Positions 1 through 14,451 of a DNA stretch of 64,000 nucleotides are shown piece by piece. The notes below the pieces were generated by a model. It was not told the DNA's origin, did not search any database, and was given only the letters and a program-made list of their open reading frames with translations. Location of the stretch: the NCBI RefSeq assembly GCF_026210795.1, contig NC_089434.1, positions 496,001 through 560,000 on the forward strand, in the 5' to 3' direction. Position numbers and translations under genes: made by a program. This DNA is from Rhizophagus irregularis (taxonomy: Eukaryota; Glomeromycota; Glomeromycetes; Glomerales; Glomeraceae). Positions within the stretch are counted from its first letter, which is position 1, and each line of letters starts with the position of its first letter.

Positions 1-3000
1 AACTTCCCAAATCAATCGAGAATCACTATTTCCATTTGTTATATGACGTAAACTACACGATTCTACATTCCTTAAAAAGAGCATCTCGTTATTACTCTGA
101 AAATTATCAAATATTTCCTTAATTTTAAGGACCTTTTTAGAGATTTCACTTTGTTCCGCTAATTTAGAAGTTCTTAATGGAAGTCTAAACAACGTTCCCT
201 TAAATTCTTTTGTAAAATCACAACCTAACGCCTCATAAGGATAACATTGATCTGGAAAATGCTTCTTAAATTCCAGGTCAATAAAATTGAATCTATTACC
301 TCTAAATCTTCTAGGAGGGTATCCTTGTGCTGGAAGATATTTTGCATTAGGGTCTAAAAATGCGATATATTTTCCACTTACAAAGCTAGGTAAATCTGTT
401 AAATGAAAAGCACAATTAAATCCTATTCCAAATCTACCAATTTTTGTATCATCATCAGATTTTCCTCCAACTCCAAGTTTAATCAAAGATTGAAAATCTT
501 TTGAAGTAAATTCAGCATCATTATAAATCCATATTGCGGGACCTTGCCAATCTTCCATCTCTTCTGATAAAAAAGATTTTTGTAGTTTATTATGACAAAA
601 TGGTTTTCTTTCGTCTACTATTATGGAAAAGTGTGTGGCTTTAGCATCATCTGCGTTCTATACATAGAAGAGAAATCATTACGTTAATTCTTTAGATGTA
701 ATTATTTTATATTAACTTCGTTCGTGTACTTACTTGAAGAAATTCTTTAAATATGGAGCTCGTCGGATAATCCTAAAAAAAAAAAAATTTAATAAATTTG
801 TGAATTAATGTTAATGCATATATGATGATTAATGAAATTATTAAAGTTACCTCGATAATATGTTTAATTCTAGTAGTTAATAATTCATTTTGTTCATATG
901 CATCCCAATTAATATCTCCACCGGTATTACTAATGCCAGTAATTTTTCCGGCTAAAGTTTGTAATTCCAATTCTTTAGCGATATCCAAAGTTACGAAACG
1001 ATGAGCAAGTTTATAATCTTTTTTCTCATCATCATCAAGTCTATCCTCCATATCATCAAATTGAATTTCATGTAAATTAACAAGAGTATCTTCAGTACTT
1101 GGTATTAATAATCCATCTAATTTTTCTCTTTCAATTCCTTCTCTTTTATTTTCCTTTTGTATTTTTGCGATATGTTCAAGAATTCTAATAATATTTGTGA
1201 TTTCAATCGCGGATAAGATTTTATCTTTATCCACTTTAACCATATTCTGAATAACTAAAATCAAATCCTTGATTCCAATCTCATCACGAACTCCCATATA
1301 TCTAAATAAAGATTTCATTCTATTATATTCCGTTGGAAGTTCAACAATTATAGAATTATTAACATGAAATTTATTTGGAAGATTAAAAACTACTTTTTCA
1401 GCTGGATAAAATATTTCTCCACATAAAATCCATGGATGAGTTTTTAAAGCTTTTTTTATAATCTCAAATTCTACATTAGATTTATAATCCCTTGAACGTG
1501 AATCAAAAATTTCATTAATATATTTATAAATAGCCATACAAATATCTTCCAAATTTTTTGGTGATTGTTTACTAAGTACTAATTTATAACAAAATATTAA
1601 TTGTTCTAAAACTTTTTCAACTTTAGGATAATTATCCCATCTTAAAAATTTTAAAAATTTCTTATTAACTTTTGTTTTAATTATAGGAGAAATTAAACCA
1701 ATTAAATCTTTATCTTTTTGACAATAACAATTATCAGATCTTGAAAATTTTATTTTTTCATTCATATCAATAGTTGGAATCCATTCTTTTTCTAAAATCG
1801 TTTTTGATAATAAATTATTATTAATATTACGAATAAATCTATTATTTTGTGAATCATTAATATTAAATGTATCCCATTTATCATCAATATATTTAAAAAG
1901 TTTGAACGCTTTGTTATGAATTAAAATTTCTTGAACGTTAGAATTTCTTCTTTGATTTATAATATTATTAATTCTATCAATAATATCGTTTGATGATAAT
2001 TCTGATTTAGTTCCTAATAATTTTAAAATTGGAAGGAATTTTTTAGATGATGAACCATATTTTCCAGCTGGAAAGACTTGTTCATTATCAAAGAAGAGTT
2101 CAATTACAGATTTTTCTTTAGGATCAAATAATTCTGTTGGTTTAACTAATTTTGTATCATAAGGAATTTGTTGATTTTGTAACGTCTTAATTGAACTTGC
2201 TGGTACAAAAGAAATATTTCCAAGTATATCCTTAAAATTTTCATCATTGGCAAGTAAAGTTGGTAATCTATCAAAAAGTTTATCGATAACTTTATCTAGA
2301 TCATTAAAATCTCGTAATTCTTTAATATAAGGTAAAACAAAAATTTTCCAATAATTATGACTATTTAATCTTGTGATTTTAATAATATCTTCTAATAAAA
2401 AATTTTGTGAATTCGTAGTAGAAAGAAATCCCCCTTTATCATTCGGATAAATAATTTTTCCATAAGATTTTTCTTCATCATGTGGTAAAAGATACCATTG
2501 CTTATTTCCTGGTAATAATGATATTGGTTTATCAATATTATCAATTTCTATAAATATTGGAAGATGTTTTATTACTTGAATAAGTTTTATATCAATATGA
2601 TTTCTATTATAAATTAATCTTAAATAATTTGATAAATGTTCAACGAACGCTAATGCTTCATGATTTTGTAAAGTACGATCCAAATTCTTTGGATATGTAG
2701 GATCGATTAGAAAAGAATTTAGAACCGATATAATATCATCAGGTTTGATAATGAACGAAGATATTCTAAAAAGAGGAAGAGGTAAACACATATTTTAGTT
2801 ATAATAAAAAAGAAGGGTTAACGATCGATGAAAATTCATAATGTAAATTAAATACTCACTTATTCCATTTAGAAATTTCACTATTATCAAATTCATTGTC
2901 GACGAAAACGGCGCCAAATTTTTCAAAAATATTAATTAAAGATTTACTAATAGTAATATCTTTACTTGTTTGATTAGAAAAAATTTTTTGTGGAGTTTTT

Positions 3001-5565
3001 AATTTTCTTAAAGTAGAATGATTCGTTGGTATTAAATGAATATCTTCAAATTTTGTTAAATCCCAATCCCTATATTTAAAATTTTTCCATAATATATAAA
3101 TCCATTCATTATTATTTAATATTTGTATTTCATCATCCGATTTTTTTCCAATAAAGTTTCCAATAATTGATTTAAAATTTCTTCCGTTATCATTTAAAGG
3201 ATTCAATGAAAATCTGATCATATCTGCTATAACTGATTCATCCAAAATTTTGATATTTAAATTCCACCCTTTTTTTACAATATCATATAAACGGTTATAT
3301 AATCTTGAACTAATATTTTTATCAACAAATTTTTCTAACTGATTTTTGAAAATATTTTCTTCATCATATTCATGACTTTTAGTTGTGCTTGTTGGTCCAA
3401 TATAAACGCAAGAATTGTTGGATTTCATTAATGCACCAAGTGTACCATTAGCTAGCGGAATCATTTTAAATCCTATTAATTTATCAAATTCTTTATTCTC
3501 TTCTAAGATATAATCAAATAATTGTAAAACCTTTTCTCTTGATATTTTATCTTCCCATCTACAACGATTACGACTTAAATAATTACGAATAATAACAGGG
3601 GAATAAAAATTGATGAAGTCATTATGATTAGAATTTTTTAAGATTCTAACGAATTCAAGAGGAATTGTTATTATGGGAAATCCAATCTCTCCGATTATCT
3701 TTGATAAGGAATCACCAATAAATTCATCTTTTAAATAACCGTGAGATAATGATAACCAATGAAATTTTGATTGTTGATGTTGTGATGATTTATATGAACT
3801 AGCTAAAATTCCAACTACTTCACCAATAGGATTTGTTGTAGGAGGTCCTTGAAATACACGATCGTTGATACTAAGACAATTTATGACATTTCGTAAAAGA
3901 TCCTTACAAAAAGTATTTATGCTACCAGTACCAACTTTAACTATTGGCCAAAATTTATATAGATCTTTTGGTTCTATATTAGGGGCTTTGAGAGGGAGTT
4001 CACAAAGAAATTTCGCCCAAGCCTTTGGTAGAACGTTCTCAAATAAATATCGATTCCACATAACTTTATAATGCGCAGATCCATCCTCCGCCTAAAAAGA
4101 TAATAACGTTAGGTAAACTGCTATAAAATTATGAAACAGCACAACTTAACGTAAAGAAATATTGATTGTTTACCAAATCCTCTTTGTCCGCCGCCGACCA
4201 TAAAGAACGTCGATTAGTACTAACCTATTAGGAAAAAAGTAATATTAATCTCAAGGGGTCATTAAATAATAATAATAATAATAATAATTCCGGTTCTTAC
4301 CGCGAAATACCCATGTACAGAGACGCAAAAAGGCATAGATATCGGAAGAGGTAAAAAGCAAAATAATCTTCCGGTATCATTTAAATTATCCAATGGAACA
4401 GCCAGACCAACATTGGGGACGAACTTGTAATCTCTAAGCTTTTCTTTAAAAAGTGCTTCAGCTTCTTTTAAATTATCAAGGTAATTCAAGATTAACCATG
4501 AACTATTAGGCTCTTTAAAATCTCCATTCTGACGAGAAAATGTAGCAACATAAGATGCTTGTGATTGATTATTATCAGGGAGTGATGTAGATTTTAACGA
4601 ACTCATAATTGATACAATATTTTTAACTATCAAACGTCGTTTATTCCTAACTTGATTAGCATTCTCCAATTGAATTGAATAAATTAATATAGGTTCAGAT
4701 TCGCCTTCTTTTAATTCATAAAAGGAGATACGTTCAATATATTTTAAAAACAATAAACAATTGATGCTCTCCTTTTCATAAAATTTTTGAAACATGGCCA
4801 AAATTTCATCTGGCTTATAAATTTTTTTAGAAATATCAGAATCTATAGAATCATCATCAGTACGAAGAGGATAACGAAAAATGGTGCCTTTAAATGATTT
4901 ATCACAAGGGATTCTGAAGGGAGCAAATTGATTCGGATATTCATCATACAATTTCTCATCAACAAAATCGAATTCGACGCCACCATTAAAATACCATTCA
5001 TGTGGATCGAGGATGACATATTTATCGCCGGTGATGAAAGAAGGAGAATCAGTAATATGATAAATTGAATTGAAACCCACTCCCATTACTAAAAAGAATT
5101 AGAAATTTAGAAAAATTAGAAAATTTTATTATATATGATTGTTATTACGTAAAATCAATAAGTAAAACAAGAAAAAAAAAATTATTTTATTTTTTTACCT
5201 CCAATCTTATCATACTGATCACGTTTTTCACTATCAGCCAATTTCAATAAAGATTGAAAATCTCTTTCTTCAAAAATGGTATTATTCTTTGCTAATAAAG
5301 CAGGACCTTGATATCTATCAAGTTTCAAATCAGTTCTATTATAATTATCTAAATCCGGTTCAAATAAATTATCTTTTGGATATGTATTATGATCCAAAAT
5401 GAAAATTTGTTCGGTACTTTTTGCGTCATCAGAATTTTGTAGTATTTCACGAAGAACTTGTGAACCATCAGGATAATCCTCAAGAATTTTACGTAAACGG
5501 TGAGTATAAGGTTCTCTTGGTTTAAATTCTCTTCCTTTTGCTTTCTTAGGAGTTTTATTAGACAT
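1..5565 (-). CDS. Sacsin-like multi-module HSP90-type ATPase protein (3' end beyond window)
   Basis: Seven exons join in frame on the minus strand: 5565-5199, 5088-4301, 4224-4174, 4091-2860, 2765-851, 772-734, and 657 to the left edge, giving at least 1683 residues. The start is the ATG at 5565 (MSNKTPKKAK). The N-terminus has a GHKL ATPase fold of the sacsin type: LREILQNSDDAKST (N-box), the KIG...GVGFNSIYHITD loop, LDPHEWYF, and FKGTIFRYPLR. After splicing, VHGYFA runs into VSTNRRSLW and then AEDGSAHYKVMWNRYL, the order seen in sacsin repeat regions. A second ATPase module begins in exon 6 (FKEFLQNADDAKATH) and continues with KIGRFGIGFNCAFHLTD. Sacsins are chaperone-like proteins; the substrate here is unknown. 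The tandem modules resemble the internal repeats of metazoan sacsin. Family confidence is high; exact splice sites are inferred. Confidence 0.85.
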
Positions 5566-7419
5566 TTTTTTTTTTTTACGTTAAAATGAAGGGGAATAAG
5601 CAGTATCGGGTATGGAGGAAGGATCCAAATTCAATCATTTTATAGGGGGACGCTCAAACAAATATAGACATCAATCATGTAATTGTATCCGGAAAAGGCA
5701 AGATACCGATCCATCCTAAAGGAGGAATCCGGAAAGCCGGTAGACAAGCCTTAATTCCAAAACTAGTAAGCATTAACCTTTTAAGGATTAACGTGACTAT
5801 GCACGCGGTTCCCTAAAGTTTAGCGTTACTAAATTATTACACACAAGATAAGTTGATCAAAGTAGAACAATATGGTAAACTAATAATAAGTTGCTACTAA
5901 GTCAAAATTAGTCAGACTAATGAAGATCCGGAATTTGACAATACAAGTAAATTGGATAACGGAGTTATAGTATGACAACTTGTAATGTTTTTTTCATTCA
6001 TAATCAAAAAACAAATTACCAATTAAGATATTTAAAATACCACAATCAGTTGTTGTGTGCAATCTAGCGCATGTGGTACATAAATCTTAATTTTAAAGGT
6101 GATTGTGATTTTTTTGATTCTTGCACAAAAAAATATAAAATATATTTAATAAAATCTTGAAAATTTTTAATCACATTTTTTACGGAATATGAAGATCCAA
6201 AACTAATGGGTCCATAATTTTGGTCGACTTTTTTAAAAATAATTAAAGTAAATTTTTCGTTGCGAGAAAAAAAAATATTTTGATTCATAATTAAATCAAA
6301 TGTATATCATAAAATAATTTAATTTGAATAAGAAATGATCAGCCGAATTGTTTGACAAAAATAGATTATTAAATTTGGTGACTAAGCAATTAGAAATCAA
6401 AATAATGATGAAATGATGATTTTATCGTACGTTCTTTAGAAGTTAGAACAGTTCTGTATAATGATGATCGAAATTGAACTTTATTCTATTTCCACTTAGT
6501 TTTTTTTTACTTTAGGATCTAAGGTTCAAAAAAAAAAGGATCATTTAATGCAAGAATTTTTTTGTAAAATTTAATTAAAAAAAAATATCAAATTAACAAC
6601 TTACATGTGATTAAAAGTATTAAGACGGAAATTATTTTAAATATTCTGTCACATTACAAAATGATGGGTGTAATCAGTAATGATATAATATCATACCAAA
6701 TACATTAAAATATTTTCCTAAATTTGCTACTAACATAGACAAGTTGATTTTCCAAATAATTATTTAAAGTTTAATTCCTCGTATAATTCGGTCCGCCGAA
6801 TTATGATATTATCACAAATAGATGTTGTATAGTTTCCTGACTCCTGAGTTCGTGCCGCAAGTTGTCAGGTTAATTCCGCTAACGAACGAAACCCTCCTGT
6901 TAGTTATATATCCAGACTTTAAGCTAGGTTAATTACATAACTATTACCCTTCAAAACCTGTTTAGTTTATTGAAATAAATTATACGGATCTATTTGATGT
7001 AAAATCATTTTGTTATCTTATCTTTAATATTATTTTGCGCGTTTTGTAGCGTTTATACTTTATAGCTATGATCACTATATTTGTTTATTTTTATTTCTGT
7101 GATAATAAATGAAAATAAATTATTTTGTGGAATTACTACATCATATGACCATCATATGACATGAGTAGATCAATGAACAATACTAAGATTTTGATTGTTA
7201 CGCAATTAATTTGTTTACTTGTTACGGTGTTTCGGACGACAAAATCCGAAACGCTTCGCCCATGTTTTATCCAAAACCTCCGAAATTCTAATTTGAGAAT
7301 GCTTTTGTAGACAATTTTAGCTTTGTCCAAAACACTAACGACCATAAATGGGTATTGTTCGCACGTTTAAAAGCTGCTGTTTTTTTAATTGTTTTATAAA
7401 ATTACGTCTATTATTCGAA
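5566..7419. other. Intergenic, no convincing gene
   Basis: Upstream of the sacsin-like gene. The sequence is AT-rich with long A and T runs. A 74-codon minus-strand reading frame (6064-6288) has low-complexity composition and no recognisable motif, so it is not called. No RNA gene or complete repeat was recognised. Confidence 0.5.
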
Positions 7420-7830
7420 GTGATTTAGTTCATAAAGCAATTATTAGAGCAATTAAGTAGTTTATTGACGATGACTTTCATAAAAAAGCTGAATTTATTC
7501 AACAAAAAATTATTGCTGACAATCCTATGAAAAAAACTGAAGCAATTAGATTAGAATATAAGTTATATGATCAAAGATAAATTCTTTAACCAAAAATGTT
7601 GCTTTAACTTATTGCGAATATTGTATTGAAAATAGCTCAAAAAATAAATTTTTAAATCGGTCATCTGAAAATAATGATATTGATAATTTAATACAAAAAT
7701 GTCAATTATACACTGGCACCAGAATGTATTGATGGAAGATATGAAGAATGGGATTTTATAAAAGAAATTTGGAAATCAATATGTAATACTTTAGAAAATC
7801 ATGAAAGTGCCGAAAAATGTTACTTTTTTT
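7420..7830 (+). pseudogene. Relic of the kinase family N-terminal region
   Basis: Broken plus-strand pieces match the N-terminal part of the kinases on the minus strand at 12186, 16705 and 57677. They read, in different frames, AEFIQQKIIADNP, EAIRLEYKLYD, LTYCEYCIEN, NNDIDNLIQKCQ, and then DGRYEEWDF and TLENHESAEK. The frame breaks several times, and the segment between the Cys motif and the kinase glycine loop is shortened. The kinase domain itself is missing. It is a dead 5' fragment in the opposite orientation to its relatives. Confidence 0.75.
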
Positions 7831-9901
7831 TCTTTAAGACCAGGTTTCGAAGTACTGGACGAATGAAATTGGTAAGTTCGTCTGACTTCGATTTTTTTTT
7901 TTTCAAGTGTTTTTTCATTTTTTAGGGTAACGGATTTCAACGAACCGGACTTAAGGTCTGTAGGTCTCCGGCTTTCGAAAACTTTTTCTAAAACGTTTCC
8001 TTTAACTTTTTTTTTTCTTTTGAAGGACTCCGGTGAATTTGTTTGAGTCTTGGAACCTGAAACTTTGGCTAGTTTTCGAATCTACTTTTAAAAACTTTAA
8101 AAAATAGTTTTTTTTTCTATAAGAAACATTTTCGCTAACGTTTTTTGTAGTTTAGCTAGTTACTGCTTATTGGGCAGACTCTTGAGCACAAGTTTTAATA
8201 ATTGTTTGCAAAACCAACTGGCAAACCATTAACAGGAAGTAAAGAATTATTGTACTTATAAACTTGTTAATATTAATAATAATAAATTAGTAATTAATGT
8301 AATTAATGCTAATTTACGTTAAAACCTACCAATAAGTAAATAACTGAGCCTGAATTTGCCCGATTTTCCTGACGAAAAGTCACGTGACCGCTTCAGTTAT
8401 GCTAGGTAGTACATTACGGATTTGGCCGGAATTAAGTAGGGAATGATTCAATATTGTAAAGTTAATTTGCTAAGTCACATGATTATATGGCAAATATTTG
8501 TCATGTAACCTCGAAACCAAGATTTAAAAGAGAGAAAGTTTAATATATCATATTTCATGTCTTATAAATTAAAATGTTATGATTTATTAATAATCGTGTT
8601 AATTTTTCAAAAATATTCAAATTAAAAGTTAATTGCACTGCAAATATTGAAAATTAACATTATGGATTTATTGTAATTTTTTAACTCTTATTTTCCATTT
8701 TTTTTTCATTATAAATCACAATAATTTAATCGTTACCTGTTACCATACGAAATATTTGATATTTTTGTGCAGTACCTCACCGTTAAAGTTAAAAAATCTA
8801 TGAATTAAATGATATTTTCAAATCATTATATACTCAATGTACGGTACGATATTATTATCTTGTAAAATATTAGAGTTCTAATTGATTTAAAGGTAAAATA
8901 TTTAACGGATTCACAACTTACCAAAACTTGAGTTAATTTGTAGATAGAACTATAATTATAATTATTAATAACTTTAAAATGAAAAAAAACGCAATAATAT
9001 CATAAACCACAAAAAAAAATTGCTATTTTTTTCGAAATCATAAATAGTTGCATCCATTATGTTAATTTGTCTATACTGTACAATATTAAACTTATTGGTT
9101 ATCCTAAGTGCATTATTTATAATCGTATCCTTTATCAGAATAAAATCTCTTGAAGTTGCTGGATGTGATAAATAAATCTTCTAACAACCGTTAATCACAA
9201 AAATTAGTCAAATTTTTCTAGAGCACATAATTTCACCATAATATTATCAGATAATCTTTTAAGAAATTTTCCTTATCACGAATTATTGAATTAGATCGTA
9301 AAAATTAAGTACAATTAGAATACTTAATTTTATGTTAATGAAAATAATTTAATATAGTTGCTTAATTTGCGAAATTAATAATCTTATTCTCTTATACACT
9401 TAGAGGTAATTTTTATACATTCTTTGAGAACGCTTTCAAACTTTATCCTTATAAGATCATCCATTAAAATGATGTACTAAATATAAGGGTTATAGCGAAA
9501 AGATTTAAGGATTATATAGTAGGTACAAAATATTTAGTCTAACCACTTATAGTATATATATTACATCTGTGAAAATGATGGAAAAAATTAGGATTTTGAT
9601 AATGTAATTTTATTAATTATGCGACAATTGACATGATGACTGTTATTAATTTCATTCTCATTACTTTGGTTTATCAAAACAAATTCACTTAAACCATAAT
9701 TTATAATAAATATGAAATTGAGTTATTTAAAGATTACAAACTAAGAAACTTTGTAAGATAACTTACTACTCTAGACTTAGTGTTTAAAATAATTCAAAAA
9801 TAATAAAAAAAATATGAAGAATACTTTATATACCAATCATAAAAAATTTGTGATTCGTATCTAAATATCTGAAAAATTGAAAAAAAATTAACAAATTAGG
9901 T
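7831..9901. other. Intergenic, AT-rich, no gene seen
   Basis: Long T-rich tracts lie between about 7880 and 8120, then AT-rich sequence with no open frame of interest. No repeat ends were recognised. Confidence 0.5.
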
Positions 9902-12186
9902 TTAAGAATAAATAGTATCTGAAATATCATCATTTAGAAAATTTTCTTTACCATCAGGAATTTCAAATTCATCTTGTTCTTCTGAATGAAGGTTTGGATT
10001 ATTATACACTTCATCTTCATCCATAAATAAGAACATAAAAAATCATTATTATCAGTAATATTACTCCAGTTATACAAAAGTTAATTTCACATACCATCAA
10101 TATAAGAATGATGTTTCATTATTTCTTTGTTACTATTATAATCTATTTGAAAAGATATATGAATAAATAAATAAATCATATTTCGCAAAATGTTTTTGAT
10201 CAATTTAGTACATTATATCGGTTATTTTACTCACCATTTTTTACTTGTAGTTTCTCAAATTTTTCGTATAATTAACTATCAGCATTATTAACTAGAAAAT
10301 TTTTAAGATATGTATTTAATATTAATTTACATAGTTATTTTTAATATGCAAAAAATACTAATAATTACCTTTAAAAATACTGATTTTATTTGATGTGCTG
10401 TAATTCTCCTGATCATTAGATTTGCCAAAATCATCAACTAAAATAAATCTAAATGCATTGATTTTATTATAAGAAATTTATTACGAATTTAATAAAATAC
10501 TTACCGCTATCAGGGATATAAAAATTATCATATGATTTGCTATGAAATGCTAAAAATTTATAAAAATAGTTAACAATAAATAAGATTTGATATATAAATT
10601 GTTCAATTTATACCTTCTTGTTCTCCTGTTGAATTTTAAATAAAAAATAACAATATAAAACATATTATATTAATTATTAGTATTTATAAATGAAGATAAT
10701 TAGTAACTAATATGTGATAATATACCTTCTGTTGCATTTCTTGGTTCAGGAAAACTTTCAAAATTATAAATTTTGCTACTTGTAAATAATATGCTGCTAG
10801 TTTCTTTTACTTCTTTTAAGCTATTTGTTTTATTTCTTTCTAAATTATTATTTTCTTCTAGTTCATTTGGCATATTCAGATATTTTTGGTAAGTTTCTTT
10901 TATTTTTTTCTTAAGTGTTTTAATGTAAGGTCTTTTTAATGGATCAGCATCCCAACATTGTTTCATTAAATTTTTGTATTCTAAAGGAGTTCCTGATACT
11001 ATTCTTGGTCTTATACCATTAATAATATTCATTGCAAGATAATAATCATGTTCATAATTATTAAAAGGCGGCTTTCCAGATGAAATTTCCCACATAAGCA
11101 TTGAAATACTGTAAATATCAGATTTAAAAGTATATTCTTTTCCAGCAATAACCTCAGGTGCTATATAAGGAAGATTTCCATATATACTTTTTGATGATTT
11201 GTTTACAGGACCACAAAATCCAAGGTCACTAATAAGGAATCTTTGATTGACTTGTATAAATAATATATTACCAGAATGTAAATCTCTATGGATTGCATTT
11301 TCATCATGAATACCCTTGAGTGCATTAGTTATGTAATAAATAAATTGAATTTTTCTTTCCCATGTAAGTTGATTATAGTTTTGCTGTAAATATTCTCTTA
11401 AATTTAAATCCATTTTATTCATTACAAGCATGTAATTCCCATCTGATGGATCTTGCGTTAAGCCATGACATTGGACAATATCGGGAGATTTATTACTAAT
11501 AGTAAAATGTGATTTTGCCTATAAAAAAAAAAGAATATTAGTTAATTTATCGCTAATAAGATAATTATTAATTACTGAATCATTAAGTTACTAACCTCTT
11601 CAAACCAACTTTGATCTGCACTTCCAACACTTTCTAATCTTTTAAGTATTACTCCTTGATTTCCAAATCTTGTTAATTGATGCTTCATAGTATCCCATTC
11701 ATAATACGCTCCATTAATCCAAAAAGCTGTATAGATTTCCGAGAATCCACCTTTTGTTAGATATTTAATACTTTGTAAATTATCATATGGAATCCACTCA
11801 ACTATTCTTCGTGGATCAATTGCTTCCATTTGACATTTTTGTATTAAATTATCGATATCATTATTTCCAGATGTCCAATTTAAAAAATTTAATTTTAAAT
11901 AATTTCGAACACAATATTCACAATATGATATAGCTAAACATTTTTGGTTACAATTTTCACAAATTCTTCTCGTCCCCTTATTATATTTAACTTTATTTTC
12001 ATCAATAACTTTATTTATTCTTCTTATTGCATAAGTCTTTTCATCATTTGTAAAAGATTTATCAGCAAGAACCGTTTGTTGTATAAATTCATGTTTTTTG
12101 TCAATGTCATTGTGAGTATTAAAATCTATTAATGCAATCGCTCTAGTTATTGCCACACTAATTAGCTCAACTCTTATAACAGACAT
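9902..12186 (-). CDS. Protein kinase with Cys-rich N-terminus (copy K1), tail broken by a stop
   Basis: Exons 12186-11596, 11518-10726, 10625-10614 (12 nt), 10549-10505 and 10437-10369 join in frame. The N-terminal region holds CENCNQKCLAISYCEYC (possible zinc-binding) and NDIDNLIQKCQ. The kinase domain follows: glycine loop TKGGFSEIYTAFW, lysine in VILKRL, catalytic IHRDLHSGNIL, DLG in place of DFG (ISDLGFCGP), and APEV, so catalysis is plausible. The family tail consists of short phase-1 exons. In the next exon the frame meets TAA at 10274-10272, giving about 509 residues. The family's remaining acidic exons (DEDEVYNNPNLHSEEQDEFEIPD) survive downstream to a natural stop at 9902. The truncation therefore looks recent, or an alternative splice skips it. 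Confidence 0.8.
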
Positions 12187-14451
12187 AACAAAATATTTCT
12201 TTTAATTTTATTGTAAAGAAGGGTTTCGGAACGGAGTTTCATGTACCGGCTGTACCCGCCGCCTTTTGATCAACAAATTTGTATCACATGCTACAACAAA
12301 CCTAAATTCTATGTAGCACAGCATCATTAGATTATAATTTTTGCATGGAAAATAAAATAAAAAATAAAACCGTGCAATAATTTCGATATAAGCTTAGGTA
12401 TTTTGTCAACTTTTGAATTTAAACTTCAAAATTATTTGTTATAATTTAGAATTGAAAGAATTTTCTATGACAGATATTGAATTTTGTCTATTTGTAACTT
12501 TGTAAAAAATTCTAGAATATAAATTGAAAAATTTATCAATTCAATTTTTACAGGATTCATGTGTTTAATGGGGAAGGATTACTAAGTCACGTTTCTATGG
12601 GAAATCGTCTAAGATCACGTGACCTTTACCAAAAAAATTCATATTTACATTTCGAATATTATCCCTTAAACTGTTTTGCAGCCAAATTTGCCTGCAATTT
12701 TGTTTTTTAATTAAAGCCACTTTTAAATACCTTAAAATATTTTATTACATAAACCAATATTTTTATAATAAATTCTATAGTATTTTCTAAATAAAAATCG
12801 AAAAAAAGTTCAATTTGATTAATGATTTTTTAAAAGTAAATGATCGACAAATTATAACAAATAGTAGCTAAATTTTTTAAATTGAAATATCTTTTTATCT
12901 ATTAACCCTAGAAATATAAAATTACCACCATTTGATGCATCTTAATGAGAAGAATCTGATGGAAATAAAATTATCCTTTCACAAATATTATGTGACAGGA
13001 TAACTTATAAAACCTAAAATTTTATGAATTAATATAACTTTTTATTTATCAATTTTAGAGTTATGATTTTATTACCATTAAATGCGCCTTAATAAGAGGA
13101 ATCTAACAAATATAATTTCATCTTTCTATGATCACTAGATCTTTAGATATTGTAAAAATTCAAAAATTTTTAAAATTAATTTAAGCCCCTACAGTTTAAG
13201 GGATAATATCTTCGTGAATTTCTAACAATTTTTTTATTTGCTGAGCTGAGAATCCTCAATTTTCCTTTTTTTTCGATAAATCAAAATAATTTAATTATTA
13301 CAATACTGATATTATTCACTTCAATGATAAGTAGAAATGTATGATAAAAATATGATATTAAGCCTTCGACGAATTTGCTACAATGGATGACTTTAACTTT
13401 TAATGTATCGAAGTTTTTAATTGTTTAATTATTTTTTTTGAGGGGGTTAATTTATAGATAACCTACTTTTTTTTCTAAAAGCTAATAAAAAATTTTGATC
13501 AGATTTCGTGAATTGGAAAATTTTTTTATTCAAGTACGACGATTTCTGCCAAGATCTTCACGATTTATTCATTAGTAAATTATATTACCATGTGTAAGAT
13601 TATTATTATTAACAATTTTAATTACCAAATTTTAAGATTAACTTTATTATAGTTAAAATTCTAATGTCACGAATAAAATTATTATAATTTGTAATAAGAT
13701 TGGAGAACGTTAAAGTATTGTTTATTAACGTTGATTTTTTAGCTAATAAAGTGACTTTAATTTATATTATCATCGAATATTAATCTTTTTTTTCTTAATA
13801 TAATAGAAGAATCAAAATCAACATTGAAAATTTGAATAATTTAAATGGTATACTAATTCATTTAAAGTTTATTACAATACTGTATATTTACTAATAAAAT
13901 TTATCAGATAACAAATTATAGGCTATTAAACTTTATATATGAAATCTTACTATTCTAATCTTAGTGTTGAATATAATTAATCGAATATTAGGATTATTGC
14001 GATTTTCATAAAAAAAATGTTTCGTGTGAATTGTTTTGCATGCCATCAATAACTAAGGATCTTAATAATTTTAACGTAAAATCAATATTTATAAGTTTAA
14101 ACAAAGATGTTATTGTAAAAATTTATGTCGCTTCTTGACATACTATTTTCATGAAGTTAAAGATTATTTTTCAACTTGTTTTAATAAATTCATGTATAAC
14201 GAATGGAATAATCTGTCGTGATTTTACAATGTTTATGACATAAATTTACGTTAAGATAATTAATTTTCGCCTAAATAATATATGGTAGTAAATACATTTA
14301 ATAATTTGAATAAATTTATTAAAATTATTTAAATTACAAACTAAGAATTTTACTACTCTAGTCTTAGTGTTTAAATAATCCAAGATAAAAAAATAAAAAA
14401 ATAAATAAATGATAATAATTTAAAATATAAAAAAAAACATCATTAAATGAT
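12187..14451. other. Intergenic; 5' flank shared with the decayed copy K3
   Basis: The first 500 bases upstream of K1 resemble the sequence upstream of the decayed kinase copy at 19041. Shared pieces include a GGTTTC..AAC.GAGTTTCATGTACCG block and a GTCACGTTT..ATGGG block near 12580 and 19391. The two loci are therefore segmental duplicates. The remainder is AT-rich with no gene seen. Confidence 0.55.

Noticed and set aside
6064-6288. 74-codon minus-strand ORF as a gene
   Set aside because: Low-complexity composition, no motif, no splice partner seen.
7136-7345. 69-codon minus-strand ORF as a gene
   Set aside because: No recognisable domain and no conserved neighbour; expected by chance in this sequence.
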